A program made the translations under genes and the position numbers. DNA of 64,000 nucleotides, from the NCBI RefSeq assembly GCF_001618955.1, contig NZ_LVYV01000054.1, positions 248,001 to 312,000 of the forward strand. The letters are read 5' to 3'. Within the stretch, counting starts at the first letter, position 1, and the number at the start of each line of letters is the position of its first letter. This stretch comes from Tardiphaga robiniae (GTDB lineage Bacteria; Pseudomonadota; Alphaproteobacteria; Rhizobiales; Xanthobacteraceae). The notes beneath the pieces were generated by a model. That model was not told the DNA's origin. It worked only from the letters and a program-made list of their open reading frames with translations, and ran no database searches. Shown one piece after another: positions 1 through 9,431 of this stretch.

Positions 1-1
1 C

Positions 2-52
2 GAGGAAGCGATGACGCGCAAGCCCGCGCAACTGGAGTGCACACCGCAGTGA
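2..52 (+). CDS. 3' end of an upstream gene (partial)
   Basis: An open frame runs in from the window edge and ends at a TGA at 50-52 (last residues RKPAQLECTPQ). Its stop overlaps a GTG start of the next gene in a GTGA arrangement, which is typical of translationally coupled operon neighbours. Only 16 codons are visible, so no function can be given. The coding call rests on the overlap alone. Confidence 0.35.
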   Translation, partial: EEAMTRKPAQLECTPQ

Positions 53-459
53 CCGAGCCTTGGCCCGATGACGACGTCATCCTCTATGACGGCGTCTGTA
101 TCTTCTGCTCGCGCTGGATCCAGTTCGTCGCCAAGCGCGACACAGATCATCGCTTTCGCTTCACCCCGATCCAGTCCGACTATGGCAGCCGCCTCGCCCG
201 CCATTTCGGCATCGACCCTGCCGATCCCGACACCAACGCCGTGATCCATGGCGGCGTGGCTTACGTCAGATCAGATGCGGCGCTGACGGTGCTGTCGACC
301 CTGCCCGGCTGGCAATGGGTGCGCGTGCTGTTCGCTATGCCGAAGGCGTTGCGCAATCCCGTCTATAGCCTGATTGCAACGAACCGCTATCGGATTTTCG
401 GGAAGGCTGAGGCTTGTATCGTGCCGGACGCGGGGATGCGGGCACGGGTGATTGAGTAA
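49..459 (+). CDS. DCC-family thiol-disulfide oxidoreductase-like protein (DUF393)
   Basis: Protein of 136 aa. Near the N-terminus it carries DGVCIFCSRW, the D-G-x-C-x-x-C signature of the DCC (DUF393) family, followed by the family pattern FRFTPIQSDYG and a C-terminal NRYRIFGK segment. Members are small proteins thought to have thioredoxin-like redox activity, but their substrates are mostly unknown. The GTG at 49 is preferred over the GTG at 37 because it overlaps the preceding stop by 4 bp. The gene ends exactly where the methyltransferase remnant on the other strand begins. Family call is secure; biochemical role is inferred. Confidence 0.85.
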   Translation: MTEPWPDDDVILYDGVCIFCSRWIQFVAKRDTDHRFRFTPIQSDYGSRLARHFGIDPADPDTNAVIHGGVAYVRSDAALTVLSTLPGWQWVRVLFAMPKALRNPVYSLIATNRYRIFGKAEACIVPDAGMRARVIE

Positions 460-794
460 GCGGCGAACTCCCGATACGTCGCCTGGCTGTACTTGTCCCA
501 TTCGGACGTAAAGACGCATTTGCCGCCGATGGCATCGAAGCCAACCCGAAGTCCGCCGATTCCAGCAAAGAGATCGATAAACCGGAATGCGGCCCTGGCA
601 GGCTTCTGCTCGCGCGATTTGGCCAGGTGCTCCTGAAGCAATTTGATTGCTGGCGGGGACGCTCGCGATTCACCCGTCTCGTAACGGATAATAGTACGGA
701 CGTTCAGACCGGTCAGTTCCGCGGTTTCCTCTCGCGAGAGCCCTGTTTTCAGACGAAGATTCTCGAATTCGACAGAGTGGTACGGGCGGGACAT
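459..794 (-). pseudogene. Truncated DNA (cytosine-5) methyltransferase, N-terminal fragment with HTH
   Basis: From the ATG at 794 the frame encodes a Xre-like helix-turn-helix (about residues 9-57, with SREETAELTGLNVRTIIRYE). This runs into the start of a C5-methyltransferase: residues 70-86 FRFIDLFAGIGGLRVGF are motif I (SAM binding), and SEWDKYSQATYREF is motif II. Similarity stops near residue 112, at base 459. After that the frame only reads the antisense of the DUF393 gene. The catalytic Pro-Cys motif and the target recognition domain are absent, so the fragment cannot methylate DNA. HTH-MTase fusions are common in phages and restriction-modification systems, so this is probably the scar of a lost mobile segment. 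Confidence 0.75.
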
Positions 795-886
795 AGGACA
801 CCTTCGGCGGGACGTAATTTGACAAAGTTGTCACTGATTTGTCCCAGAAACCCTAATTGTTCACTGTATGTTCTGTCAATACGCAG

Positions 887-2125
887 CTACTGAATCCCCA
901 TCACTTCCTTCGCCGCCCTCTCGCCGCTCTCCCGCGCTCCATGGGCTGTCGAGAAGAAGTTCGGCGACGTCGCTTCGCCGGCGAAGAACAACCTGCCATC
1001 CACGGGCACAGCTAGCACGGCGCGCGCTTCGGCATGGCCGGGTTTCGCCGCCGAATAGGCGCCCTGCGCGAAGCGGTCGTGGCACCAGCGGGTTTCCGCG
1101 AGCGGCGTGAGCTTGCTGCGGATATCCGAACCGAGTAGCGCCACGATCTCGTCGATGCTCTGCGCAGCGAGTGCGCCGTCGCCGGCGTCTTCCAGCTCGC
1201 GTGCGAAACTTCCGCCGAAGAAGCCGGCGATGCAGGGGCGACCGGACGGGCGCAGGTGAAAACTGCCGACACCCGTGCGCAGGGCGGCGCCGCGCAACCC
1301 GATATCCGACGGCCACTTCTCGGCATCGGCGAGCGCAAGCATTACCTTGTTGTCGGCGCCGAGCGGCAGGCCCACGGCGGCCTCGACCTTGCTGCGCAAC
1401 GGCGGCGTGAAGCGGATATTTTCATTGGCGATGAGATTGGTCGGCACGCAGACGATGACTTTCGCCGCGCTAAGCGTGCCGCGCGACGTCTCGATGCGGA
1501 TGCGCGCACCGGAATGATCGATAACAGTGACTTCGGTATTCAGCGCCACCGGACACGGCGCGCCATAAGCCGCAACCAGCGCGCCATAGCCATCGGGCAG
1601 GCGCCAGTTGGTGTCAGTGTCCTCATAGGCATCCATGTCGTGCAGCGACACATCCTTGAGCTCGAAGCCGTTGATATAGGTGGAGATCGCATCGATCATC
1701 GGATTCCATGGATTGCCGGGCTCAAGGCACGTCGCGGCCGGCGCGTCGATCTCGTTTTCCGCGGCCTCCTCAGCGCGCTCATAGAACGCGTCGATCGCGG
1801 CGAAGAACTCATCGCGCTTCGCCTTTGAGAAGGCGGCGTCATAGGCCTGATCGCGCCACGGCGGGCGCGACTTGTCGACGGCGAAGCCGAGATCCTTCGC
1901 GATGCCGACGAAATCGTTCCTGTCGGCGGAGTGCAGCCATTCACAGCCCAGGTCGAAGGGAATGCCGGGGGCCGCCATGATCGTGTGGGCGCGGCCACCG
2001 ATCCGGTCGCGCGCTTCCAGCACGATCACAGAGAGCCCGGAACCTTCCAGCATACGCGCGGCGCCGAGGCCGGCAGCGCCGGCTCCGATGATGGCGACAT
2101 CGACTTCGGAAGGCAGTCTGGTCAT
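887..2125 (-). CDS. FAD-dependent flavin monoamine oxidase family protein
   Basis: About 412 aa. Its N-terminal Rossmann dinucleotide fold carries VAIIGAGAAGLGAARML and then LEARDRIGGRAHT, the standard FAD-binding start of amine oxidases. The C-terminal LFFAGEATSPNFFSTAHGA is the FAD-contacting signature of the monoamine/polyamine oxidase family (PF01593). It should oxidise a primary or secondary amine to an aldehyde or imine with release of H2O2; the substrate cannot be read from sequence. No signal peptide is seen, so it is probably cytoplasmic. Start is uncertain: ATG at 2125 or GTG at 2140, neither with a strong ribosome binding site. It diverges from maiA across about 90 bp. Confidence 0.85.
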   Translation of the reverse strand: MTRLPSEVDVAIIGAGAAGLGAARMLEGSGLSVIVLEARDRIGGRAHTIMAAPGIPFDLGCEWLHSADRNDFVGIAKDLGFAVDKSRPPWRDQAYDAAFSKAKRDEFFAAIDAFYERAEEAAENEIDAPAATCLEPGNPWNPMIDAISTYINGFELKDVSLHDMDAYEDTDTNWRLPDGYGALVAAYGAPCPVALNTEVTVIDHSGARIRIETSRGTLSAAKVIVCVPTNLIANENIRFTPPLRSKVEAAVGLPLGADNKVMLALADAEKWPSDIGLRGAALRTGVGSFHLRPSGRPCIAGFFGGSFARELEDAGDGALAAQSIDEIVALLGSDIRSKLTPLAETRWCHDRFAQGAYSAAKPGHAEARAVLAVPVDGRLFFAGEATSPNFFSTAHGARESGERAAKEVMGIQ

Positions 2126-2218
2126 CGCGTCGGTATTCACAGCGGATGGGAAACGGGTGACAACGGGATAAAGGCTTGCTTGAATTATTCAAGCCACCGC
2201 GGCCCTCGGAGACAATGC

Positions 2219-2887
2219 ATGACAGCCCCACACGATTTCGAACTCTACGGCTTCTGGCGGACGTCCGCGACCTATCGCGTCCGCGTGGCGCTCAATCTGA
2301 AGGGATTGGCGGCGCACGAGCGCGTGATCGACTTAGACAAGGGCGAGCAGCGCGGCGACGCGTTCCTCAAGATCAATCCGCTCGGCGCGATTCCGGCCCT
2401 GATCGAGCCCGGCCACCTGCCGCTGACCCAGTCGCTGGCGATCCTGGAATTCCTCGACGAGATCCATCCGACCCCGCCGCTGCTGCCGAGCGATCCACAC
2501 GGCCGCGCCCGGGTGCGTTCGATCGCCGCGATGCTGGCCGCCGACACCCATCCGCTCATTACGCCGCGTGTGCGCAAATATCTCGCCATTACCGCCGGCT
2601 TTGACGATGCGGCAGTCCGGGCCTGGCTGGTGCACTGGTTCACCACAGGCCTCGCCGCCGTGGAAAAACGCCTCGCCAGCGAGCCCGCCACCGGCCGCTT
2701 CTGTCATGGCGACGAGGTGACCATCGCCGATATCTGCCTGCTCAGCATCACTGCAACCATGAAGGTGCTGAAGATCGAGATTGCAGGCATCCCGACCATC
2801 GATCGCATCGTCGCCACTTGCGAGGCGATGGAGGCGTTTACGAAGGCGGATCCGTTGAAACAACAGGGGGCGCCGAAAGCCTCCTAA
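2219..2887 (+). CDS. maiA: Zeta-class glutathione S-transferase / maleylacetoacetate isomerase
   Basis: Protein of 222 aa, the usual length for the family. The thioredoxin-like N-terminal domain begins ELYGFWRTSATYRVRVAL, matching the zeta-class S-x-x-S/C-x-R active-site region, then NPLGAIPALIEPG and the glutathione-binding TQSLAILEFLDE. The helical C-terminal domain includes the conserved GDEVTIADICLL. Zeta GSTs isomerise maleylacetoacetate to fumarylacetoacetate in tyrosine/phenylalanine degradation, or act on related acids. No hmgA or fahA gene lies beside it, so the pathway assignment is by family only. phhB, another aromatic amino acid gene, lies 10 kb away. Confidence 0.85.
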   Translation: MTAPHDFELYGFWRTSATYRVRVALNLKGLAAHERVIDLDKGEQRGDAFLKINPLGAIPALIEPGHLPLTQSLAILEFLDEIHPTPPLLPSDPHGRARVRSIAAMLAADTHPLITPRVRKYLAITAGFDDAAVRAWLVHWFTTGLAAVEKRLASEPATGRFCHGDEVTIADICLLSITATMKVLKIEIAGIPTIDRIVATCEAMEAFTKADPLKQQGAPKAS

Positions 2888-2897
2888 ATCCAGCCCT

Positions 2898-3009
2898 CCG
2901 TCCTCATCCTGAGGAGCGGCGTCTTCGCCGCGTCTCGAAGGATGACTGCAGGCGCAGAGACCAATCAGCTCATGGTTCGAGACGGCGCAAGTGCGCCTCC
3001 TCACCATGA
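2898..3009. repeat. Intergenic palindromic repeat of rhizobial type
   Basis: The stretch begins CCTCATCCTGAGGAGC and ends CTCCTCACCATGAGG. In between are TCTCGAAGGATG and CATGGTTCGAGAC, related half-sites in opposite orientation. From memory this pattern occurs many times in Bradyrhizobium and relatives as a non-coding mobile palindrome. Only one copy is in the window. Confidence 0.6.
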
Positions 3010-3040
3010 GGGCCGGTGCTGGTAGTTCGCACCAAACAAA

Positions 3041-3064
3041 AATGCCCGGCTTTCGCCGGGCATT
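3041..3064 (-). terminator. Intrinsic terminator of typA
   Basis: A perfect 10-bp stem (AATGCCCGGC / GCCGGGCATT) with a 4-base loop, followed on the minus strand by TTTGTTTGG. It lies 28 bp past the typA stop. Confidence 0.85.
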
Positions 3065-3091
3065 TCGTAACTCGCCAAAGAATGCTCTCGC

Positions 3092-4915
3092 TTACGCGAT
3101 CGCTTCCTTGGTTTTTTCGGCGCGCTTGCGGTCGTTGGCATCGAGATGCTTCTTGCGCAGGCGGATCGACTTCGGGGTGATCTCGACCAGCTCGTCGCTC
3201 TCGATATAGGCCAGCGCCTTTTCCAGCGTCATGCGGATCGGCGGCGTCAGGCGGACGGCTTCGTCCTTCGACGTGGTGCGGATGTTGGAGAGCTGCTTGC
3301 CCTTGAGAACGTTGAGTTCGAGATCGTTCTCGCGGGTGTGCTCGCCGATGATCATGCCCTTGTAGACCTTCCAGCCCGGCTCGATCATCATCGGGCCGCG
3401 ATCTTCCAGCTTGAACATGGCATAAGCCACCGCTTCGCCAGCATCGTTCGAGATCAGCACGCCATTACGGCGGCCGGCGATCTCGCCCTTATAGGGCAGG
3501 TAGTCGTGGAACAGGCGGTTCATGATCGCGGTACCCTTGGTATCGGTCATGAGTTCGCCCTGATAGCCGATCAGGCCGCGGGTCGGCGCGTAGAACACCA
3601 GACGCAGGCGGTTGCCGCCCGACGGACGCATCTCGATCATCTCGGCCTTGCGTTCGCTCATCTTCTGAACGACCACGCCGGAGAACTCCTCATCGACGTC
3701 GATGACGACTTCTTCGATCGGCTCGAGCGTGTTGCCGTTCTCGTCCTTGGTGAGAACCACGCGCGGACGCGACACCGACAGTTCGAAGCCTTCGCGGCGC
3801 ATGTTCTCGATCAGGATCGCGAGCTGCAATTCGCCGCGGCCCGACACTTCCATCGCGTCACGGTCGGCGGATTCGACGACCTTGAGCGCGACATTGCCTT
3901 CGGCTTCGCGCAGCAGGCGGTCGCGGATCAGGCGGCTGGTGACCTTGTCGCCTTCGGTGCCGGCGAGCGGCGAGTTGTTGACGATGAAGGACATCGACAC
4001 GGTCGGCGGATCGATCGGCTGCGCCTGGATTGGAATTTCAACCGACGGATCGCAGAAGGTATCGGCGACAGTGCCCTTCGGCAGGCCGGCGATGGCAACG
4101 ATGTCACCGGCTTCGGCGAGTTCGACCGGCTGGCGCTCGAGGCCGCGGAAGGCCAGGATCTTGGTGATACGGCCGGTTTCGACAACCTTGCCGTCACGCG
4201 ACAGCACCTTGACCGCCTGGTTCGGCTTCACCGAGCCCGCCGAGATGCGGCCGGTGATGATACGGCCGAGATAGGGGTTGGCTTCCAGGATCGTGCCGAG
4301 CATGCGGAACGCACCCTCTTCAACCACCGGCGGCGCGACATGCTTGATGACGAGATCGAACAGCGGCTTCATGCCGACGTCATGCGACGCGTCCGGGCTG
4401 TCGGCCATCCAGCCGTTGCGGCCTGAACCATAGAGAATCGGGAAGTCGAGCTGATCGTCGGTGGCGTCGAGCGCTGCGAACAGGTCGAACACTTCGTTGA
4501 CGACTTCGGTGATGCGGGCGTCCTGACGGTCGACCTTGTTGATGGCGACGATCGGCTTGAGGCCGAGCTTCAGCGCCTTGCCGACCACGAACTTGGTCTG
4601 CGGCATCGGGCCTTCAGCAGCGTCGACGAGCACGATCACGCCATCGACCATCGACAGGATGCGTTCGACTTCGCCGCCGAAGTCGGCATGGCCCGGGGTG
4701 TCGACGATGTTGATCTGGACCTCGTCCCACAGCACCGAGGTGCACTTGGCGAGAATGGTGATGCCGCGCTCTTTTTCGATGTCGTTCGAATCCATCGCGC
4801 GTTCCTGGACGCGCTGATTGTCGCGATACGTGCCCGACTGCTGCAGCAGCTTGTCCACGAGAGTGGTTTTGCCGTGGTCAACGTGGGCGATGATAGCAAT
4901 GTTGCGAAGGTTCAT
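3092..4915 (-). CDS. typA: Ribosome-associated translational GTPase TypA/BipA
   Basis: Protein of 607 aa, normal for TypA. It starts [18 protein letters not shown] (G1, residues about 10-17), followed by the G3 motif [14 protein letters not shown] and G4 NKVDR. EF-G-like domains II, III and V follow, then the BipA-specific C-terminal domain with the family phrases [20 protein letters not shown] and [12 protein letters not shown]. TypA binds the 70S ribosome and supports growth under cold and other stresses. The ATG at 4915 is chosen over an upstream in-frame start because the family begins here and GAAGAAGACCT precedes it. The gene is monocistronic, with its own terminator. Confidence 0.97.
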   Translation of the reverse strand: MNLRNIAIIAHVDHGKTTLVDKLLQQSGTYRDNQRVQERAMDSNDIEKERGITILAKCTSVLWDEVQINIVDTPGHADFGGEVERILSMVDGVIVLVDAAEGPMPQTKFVVGKALKLGLKPIVAINKVDRQDARITEVVNEVFDLFAALDATDDQLDFPILYGSGRNGWMADSPDASHDVGMKPLFDLVIKHVAPPVVEEGAFRMLGTILEANPYLGRIITGRISAGSVKPNQAVKVLSRDGKVVETGRITKILAFRGLERQPVELAEAGDIVAIAGLPKGTVADTFCDPSVEIPIQAQPIDPPTVSMSFIVNNSPLAGTEGDKVTSRLIRDRLLREAEGNVALKVVESADRDAMEVSGRGELQLAILIENMRREGFELSVSRPRVVLTKDENGNTLEPIEEVVIDVDEEFSGVVVQKMSERKAEMIEMRPSGGNRLRLVFYAPTRGLIGYQGELMTDTKGTAIMNRLFHDYLPYKGEIAGRRNGVLISNDAGEAVAYAMFKLEDRGPMMIEPGWKVYKGMIIGEHTRENDLELNVLKGKQLSNIRTTSKDEAVRLTPPIRMTLEKALAYIESDELVEITPKSIRLRKKHLDANDRKRAEKTKEAIA

Positions 4916-5067
4916 AGGTCTTCTTCTGGTTACGGTCTGGGTGCCCTTGAGCGGGTTCAACAAGACAGGCTCGACAAAAGGCCAGATCAATTAGAGTTGG
5001 GCCTTGCGCTCGAGCGCGTTCGATAACTGCCTCGTCTGAAAACGCGCTGGGGCAATCCCTCCAAAAG

Positions 5068-5092
5068 CAAACCCGGCCAGAAGGGGCCGGGT
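5068..5092 (-). terminator. Intrinsic terminator of phoD-like gene
   Basis: An 8-bp stem ACCCGGCC / GGCCGGGT (5071-5078 with 5085-5092) and a 6-base loop. On the minus strand it is followed by TTGCTTTTGG. It sits 67 bp beyond the phosphatase stop codon. Confidence 0.65.
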
Positions 5093-5158
5093 ACTCGGAC
5101 GCGTTGCGGCGCAATATAGGGGGAAATCGCCGAAAAACAATGCGAATCTGCCAAAAGG

Positions 5159-6712
5159 TTAGCCCAATTTCGGGTCCAGAACGGTGGCCCAAAGGGCCAC
5201 ATCGGCCCGATCCCGGAGCGTAACGGTCATTTGGCCGCTCGAACCGTCGATTTTGACGTGGCCGAAGAACTGCATCCCGGCCGATGGGGGCAAATTCTGC
5301 TTGCCGGGCCCCGGCGCCTTCACGAAACGCACCTCGGGACCGAAGGTATTGTCCATCGCCCCGGGACCAAAAGTACCGGCATGAAACGGCCCGGAAACGA
5401 ACTCCCAGAACGGCTCGAAATCCTGGAACTGGGCCTTGTCGGGATTGTAATAATGCGCGGCCGTGTAATGCACATCGGCGGTCAGCCAGACCGTGTTGCG
5501 GATACCGGCCGATTTGATGAAGCGCAGGATGTCGGCGATTTCCAGCTCGCGACCGCGGGCCGGACCGTCGCCCTGCGCGATCGCTTCCGATCCCGTGTGA
5601 TTGACCGCATCATTCTCGACGACGATGCCGATCGGCATATCGGAGGCGATGACCTTCCAGGTTGCCTTTGACGCCATCAATGCGCGCTTCAGCCAGGCCA
5701 TCTGCTCCGGGCCGATGAAATACGCATCGGGACCATAGATGTCCTGCAGGTTAGAACCGTTGGGGCCGCGATAGCTGCGCTCGTCCAGCATGAAGACATC
5801 GAGATGCGGGCCGTAATTCAGCGTGCGATAGACGCGTCCGGGTTCGGTCGGGTTGACCGAGATCGGATACATCTCATGAAAGGCACGCGCACCGCGCGCG
5901 GCCAGCAGCGTGATGTCGCGCTCCTTGTAGGACGCCGGCAACTGCTTCGAGAGCGACCAGTTGTTGGTGACCTCGTGATCGTCCCACTGGCCGAAGATCG
6001 GCACCTGCGCATTGAAGGCGCGAACATTGTCGTCGAGCAGATTGTATTTGTGCGCAGCGCGGAATTCATCGAGCGTTTCGGCGACCTTCGCCTTCTCCGG
6101 CACCGTGATGGTGTTCTTCCAGATCGTGCCATCCGGCAGTTTTGCTTCAGACAGGATCGGACCATCGGCGTAGATGGTATCGCCGGAATGGATCAGGAAA
6201 TCCGGATTATGCTTGCGCATGGTGGCGAAGGTGACCATGCCGCCATCCTCGGCATTGATGCCCCAGCCCTGTCCGGCGACATCGCCGCCCCAGACAAAGG
6301 ACACATCGCGGCGATCCGCCGGCGCCGTGCGGAAGCGGCCGGTCACGGGCTCGCCGACGATCTCGGTATGCGAGAGATCGCGGAATTTGACGCGGTAGAA
6401 GATGTCCTGCCCGGCCGGCAGATTGTCGAGCAGCAGCTTCGCCGTGAAATCGGTTTCGGGCAGCGCGGTTACGACAGGTAACATGCGCGCATTGCTGAAG
6501 GATTCCGTGGTGGCGACTTCCACCATCATCTGCGCCGGCCGGTCTGCACGCGACCAGATCATGCCGCTGTTGATCCCGACATCACCGGACTGCACGCCAT
6601 GTGACACTACCGGGCGATCGGCGGCGCGGCTGAGAGAGGGCATGGCGAGAAAGCTTGCGCCTGCTGCGGCTGTGTGCGCGAGGAAGCGACGACGGGATAA
6701 ACGTAGTGCCAT
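5159..6712 (-). CDS. phoD: Tat-exported PhoD-type alkaline phosphatase/phosphodiesterase
   Basis: Protein of 517 aa. The N-terminus has a twin-arginine signal, SRRRFLAHTAAAGASFLAMP, ending at ALA-type SLSRAAD. The PhoD N-terminal beta domain follows (about residues 35-135). The metallophosphatase domain carries IHSGDTIYADGP, GQWDDHEVTNNW and WLTADVHYTAAHYY, which supply the Asp/His/Asn metal ligands. PhoD enzymes are periplasmic phosphomonoesterases/diesterases that release phosphate from organic esters. The start is well supported by AGGAG six bases upstream. No Pho box was identified in the short upstream region, so phosphate regulation is not shown. Confidence 0.92.
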   Translation of the reverse strand: MALRLSRRRFLAHTAAAGASFLAMPSLSRAADRPVVSHGVQSGDVGINSGMIWSRADRPAQMMVEVATTESFSNARMLPVVTALPETDFTAKLLLDNLPAGQDIFYRVKFRDLSHTEIVGEPVTGRFRTAPADRRDVSFVWGGDVAGQGWGINAEDGGMVTFATMRKHNPDFLIHSGDTIYADGPILSEAKLPDGTIWKNTITVPEKAKVAETLDEFRAAHKYNLLDDNVRAFNAQVPIFGQWDDHEVTNNWSLSKQLPASYKERDITLLAARGARAFHEMYPISVNPTEPGRVYRTLNYGPHLDVFMLDERSYRGPNGSNLQDIYGPDAYFIGPEQMAWLKRALMASKATWKVIASDMPIGIVVENDAVNHTGSEAIAQGDGPARGRELEIADILRFIKSAGIRNTVWLTADVHYTAAHYYNPDKAQFQDFEPFWEFVSGPFHAGTFGPGAMDNTFGPEVRFVKAPGPGKQNLPPSAGMQFFGHVKIDGSSGQMTVTLRDRADVALWATVLDPKLG

Positions 6713-6865
6713 GGCGAACTCCTGATCCTGGCTCTGGCACCCGTGGCTCTAGGCAGAACGCTTGACGCTGCGATGACAGGTGATGCGCAATATCAACACC
6801 CATCGCTGCAAGTTGCGAATGACTAGCGACTTGATTGACACATTTGGAAATTTCACCTTAACGTG

Positions 6866-7032
6866 AAGGCGACGGTTCCCTTCGGGGATCAAAAGGGAAT
6901 GCGGTGAGGGGGATCCCCCGATTCCGTGGCTGCCCCCGCAACTGTAAGCGGCGAGCCTAAGCCAAGAGCCACTGGGTGTTCACCTGGGAAGGCGGCGACA
7001 GGCATTGACCCGCGAGCCAGGAGACCTGCCGC
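6866..7032 (+). ncRNA. Cobalamin (vitamin B12) riboswitch
   Basis: The leader of the TonB receptor gene carries the class-defining cobalamin elements in order. These are GGTTCCC with AAAAGGGAA (P2 region, 6874-6899), GCGGTGAG, GCCCCCGCAACTGTAAGCG (6932-6950), GCCACTGG (6968-6975), TGGGAAGG (6985-6992) and the B12 box AGCCAGGAGACCTGCC (7015-7030). The element normally binds adenosylcobalamin and represses downstream expression. The expression platform between 7032 and the start codon at 7156 was not resolved. It fills most of the 443-bp gap after phoD. Confidence 0.95.
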
Positions 7033-7155
7033 CAGTCGTGGTCACACGCGAGCACATTGGGCGGGGTGTCCTGGTGGAAGTCACACTGCCTCTTTGAAAA
7101 GCGGCGGCGAGACTTGGTTTGCGGTGACGTGCCACGTAACCGCGAGTCCTTGTTC

Positions 7156-9429
7156 ATGACCTCCGTCGTTTTCGCATCCAAGCGATGCAATACTCTCTTG
7201 TCCTCCGTCGCCCTTACTTGCCTGTTCTGGCCCGCCGAAAGCTGGTCGCAAGCCGCGCGGCCGAGCCAGACGCTCGATCCTGTGGTGGTGCAACCGACGG
7301 CAACGCCGACGCGCGCGCGCCGCGCCACATCAGGCAATGCGACACGCGCCGCGCGCTCACGTCAGCAGCGCAACACTGCCGCCAATACCGGCGCACCGGT
7401 CGCCACGCCGACAGGCCCTGTCTTCGCGGCGCCGACACTCAACCTCACCGGCACCACATCGACCGGCAGCCGTCTTGGCCTGACGCGCCTGCAGACGCCC
7501 GCCAGCGTCGAGGTGATCTCGGCCGAGACGATGGCTGAACGCGGCCAGCAGAACGTGGTCGATGCCGTCACGCAGAATGCCACCGGCTTCACGGCCATTG
7601 GCGAGCCCGGCAACGGCGGCATCGCTTTCAGCACGCGCGGCTTCGCCGGCAGTGGCTCCGTCACTTCGCTCTCTGACGGCACGCGCCTCTATGTCGGCTC
7701 CGGCACGGTGAACTTCCCCTTCGACACCTGGACCGCCGAGAAGATCGAAGTGCTGCGCGGCCCGGCCTCCGTCATGTATGGCGAGGGCGCCATCGGCGGC
7801 GCCATCAACGTGATTTCGAAATTGCCGCTCTGGGTGCCACGCAACCAGGCCGAAATCTCGCTCGACAGCAACATGACGCGCCGTATCGCCCTCGATAGCG
7901 GCGGCCCGGTCAGCAAGGACGTCGCCTATCGCATCGCCGTCACTGGCAACGCGTCCGATGGCTGGGTCGATCGCGACAACACCTCGAACATCGCGCTGCA
8001 CGCCGCCGTGCAGATCAAGCAGACCGAGGACATCACCTGGACGCTCTCCACCGACTATGGCGACCGCCATCCGTCAAAATATTTCGGCACGCCGCTCATC
8101 AATGGCAAACTCGACGAAACCCTGCGTTTCAGGAACTTCAACGTCAACGACAGCAGCATTCGCTATCAGGACAGCTGGAATCAGGTGAAGACGGAATGGC
8201 AGGTCACGGACGCCATCACGATTCGCAACACGCTATATTATCTGAACAGCCAGCGCCGCTGGAAGGACGCTGAGGTCTATACGTTCAATCCCGCCACCGG
8301 CCTGGTTGATCGCAGCGACTACATTATCATCAAGCACGATCAGCAGCAGATCGGTGACCGGATGGACGCTTCGTTCCGCGGCCACATCTTCGGCATGGCC
8401 AACGAATTCGTCGCCGGCTTCGACGTCAACCACATCGACTTCAAGCACACAAACAATTCGCCCTATGGCGGGTCGTCATCGGTCAATCCGTATAATCTCG
8501 ATCCCGGGCTGTTCAACAGCCCGGATCCGACCCGGCCGGGCTTCTCCAGCGTCACCAACCAATACGCAGTGTTCGCCGAGAACCGGCTGTCGGTGACCGA
8601 CCAACTGTCGCTGATCTCAGGCATTCGTCAGGACGAGCCGACCGTCAATCGTACCGATCTGGTCAATCCCGCCAACAGCTACAGCAGGAACTATTCCGCG
8701 ACATCCTGGCGCGCCGGCGCAGTTTTTACTCCGATACAGAACCTCGCTTTTTATGGACAGTATTCGACCGCAGCGGATTCAGTCGGTGGATTGATCACAG
8801 CGAGCAATGCGAACGCCAAGTTTGAACTATCCACGGGCAAGCAGGTCGAGGTCGGCGTCAAACAATCCTTCTGGGGCGGACGCGGCGAGTGGACGCTCGC
8901 AGGCTATGAGATCGTGAAGAACAATCTACTAGCGCGCGATCTGAACAATCCTGCACTGGTCGTGCAGGTCGGCCAGCAATCCTCACGTGGCATCGAGGCG
9001 TCGCTCGGCCTCGTGCTCGATTATGGCTGGCGCATCGACACCAACACTGCTTTCCTGCGCGCGAAGTATGACGACTTCGTGCAGTCGGCAGGCGGAGTTG
9101 CGGTGAATTATGCCGGCAATGTGCCGATCAACGTACCGCAGAACGTCTCCAATATCTGGGCGACCTGGGCCTTTGCGCCAAACTGGTCGGCCAATGCCGG
9201 CGTGCAGATCGTCGGCAAGACATTCGGTGACAGTGCCAACACGCAGGAAGTTCCGGGCTACACGGTCGTCAATGCCGGCATGCAATGGAAGCCGGATGTA
9301 AACACGACGGTGTCGCTGCGGGTCTGGAATATCTTCGACAAGGTCTACGCGACGTCGGTCTACAGCGACAACCAATGGCTGCTCGGCATGCCGCGCACGG
9401 CCCAGCTCGCCGTCAACGTGAAGTTCTGA
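7156..9429 (+). CDS. TonB-dependent outer-membrane receptor under B12 riboswitch control
   Basis: Protein of 757 aa. It has a hydrophobic signal segment ending at SWSQA, a TonB-box-like TLDPVVVQ, and then a roughly 60-residue Ala/Thr/Arg-rich linker. The plug follows (LQTPASVEVISAETMAERG ... GGIAFSTRGF ... VLRGPASVMYGEGAIGGAIN). The 22-strand barrel ends in a C-terminal aromatic (LAVNVKF). The barrel resembles siderophore-type receptors more than BtuB. The riboswitch argues that the ligand is a corrinoid or a cobalt-related compound, but this is inference. ATG 7156 is chosen because the signal peptide starts there; 99 upstream bases are also open but unlikely. A PepSY gene follows after 2 bp. 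Confidence 0.9.
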   Translation: MTSVVFASKRCNTLLSSVALTCLFWPAESWSQAARPSQTLDPVVVQPTATPTRARRATSGNATRAARSRQQRNTAANTGAPVATPTGPVFAAPTLNLTGTTSTGSRLGLTRLQTPASVEVISAETMAERGQQNVVDAVTQNATGFTAIGEPGNGGIAFSTRGFAGSGSVTSLSDGTRLYVGSGTVNFPFDTWTAEKIEVLRGPASVMYGEGAIGGAINVISKLPLWVPRNQAEISLDSNMTRRIALDSGGPVSKDVAYRIAVTGNASDGWVDRDNTSNIALHAAVQIKQTEDITWTLSTDYGDRHPSKYFGTPLINGKLDETLRFRNFNVNDSSIRYQDSWNQVKTEWQVTDAITIRNTLYYLNSQRRWKDAEVYTFNPATGLVDRSDYIIIKHDQQQIGDRMDASFRGHIFGMANEFVAGFDVNHIDFKHTNNSPYGGSSSVNPYNLDPGLFNSPDPTRPGFSSVTNQYAVFAENRLSVTDQLSLISGIRQDEPTVNRTDLVNPANSYSRNYSATSWRAGAVFTPIQNLAFYGQYSTAADSVGGLITASNANAKFELSTGKQVEVGVKQSFWGGRGEWTLAGYEIVKNNLLARDLNNPALVVQVGQQSSRGIEASLGLVLDYGWRIDTNTAFLRAKYDDFVQSAGGVAVNYAGNVPINVPQNVSNIWATWAFAPNWSANAGVQIVGKTFGDSANTQEVPGYTVVNAGMQWKPDVNTTVSLRVWNIFDKVYATSVYSDNQWLLGMPRTAQLAVNVKF

Positions 9430-9431
9430 GC

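Noticed and set aside
3146-4426. 426-codon frame antisense to typA
   Set aside because: TypA is fully conserved on the other strand; the antisense product has no family features.
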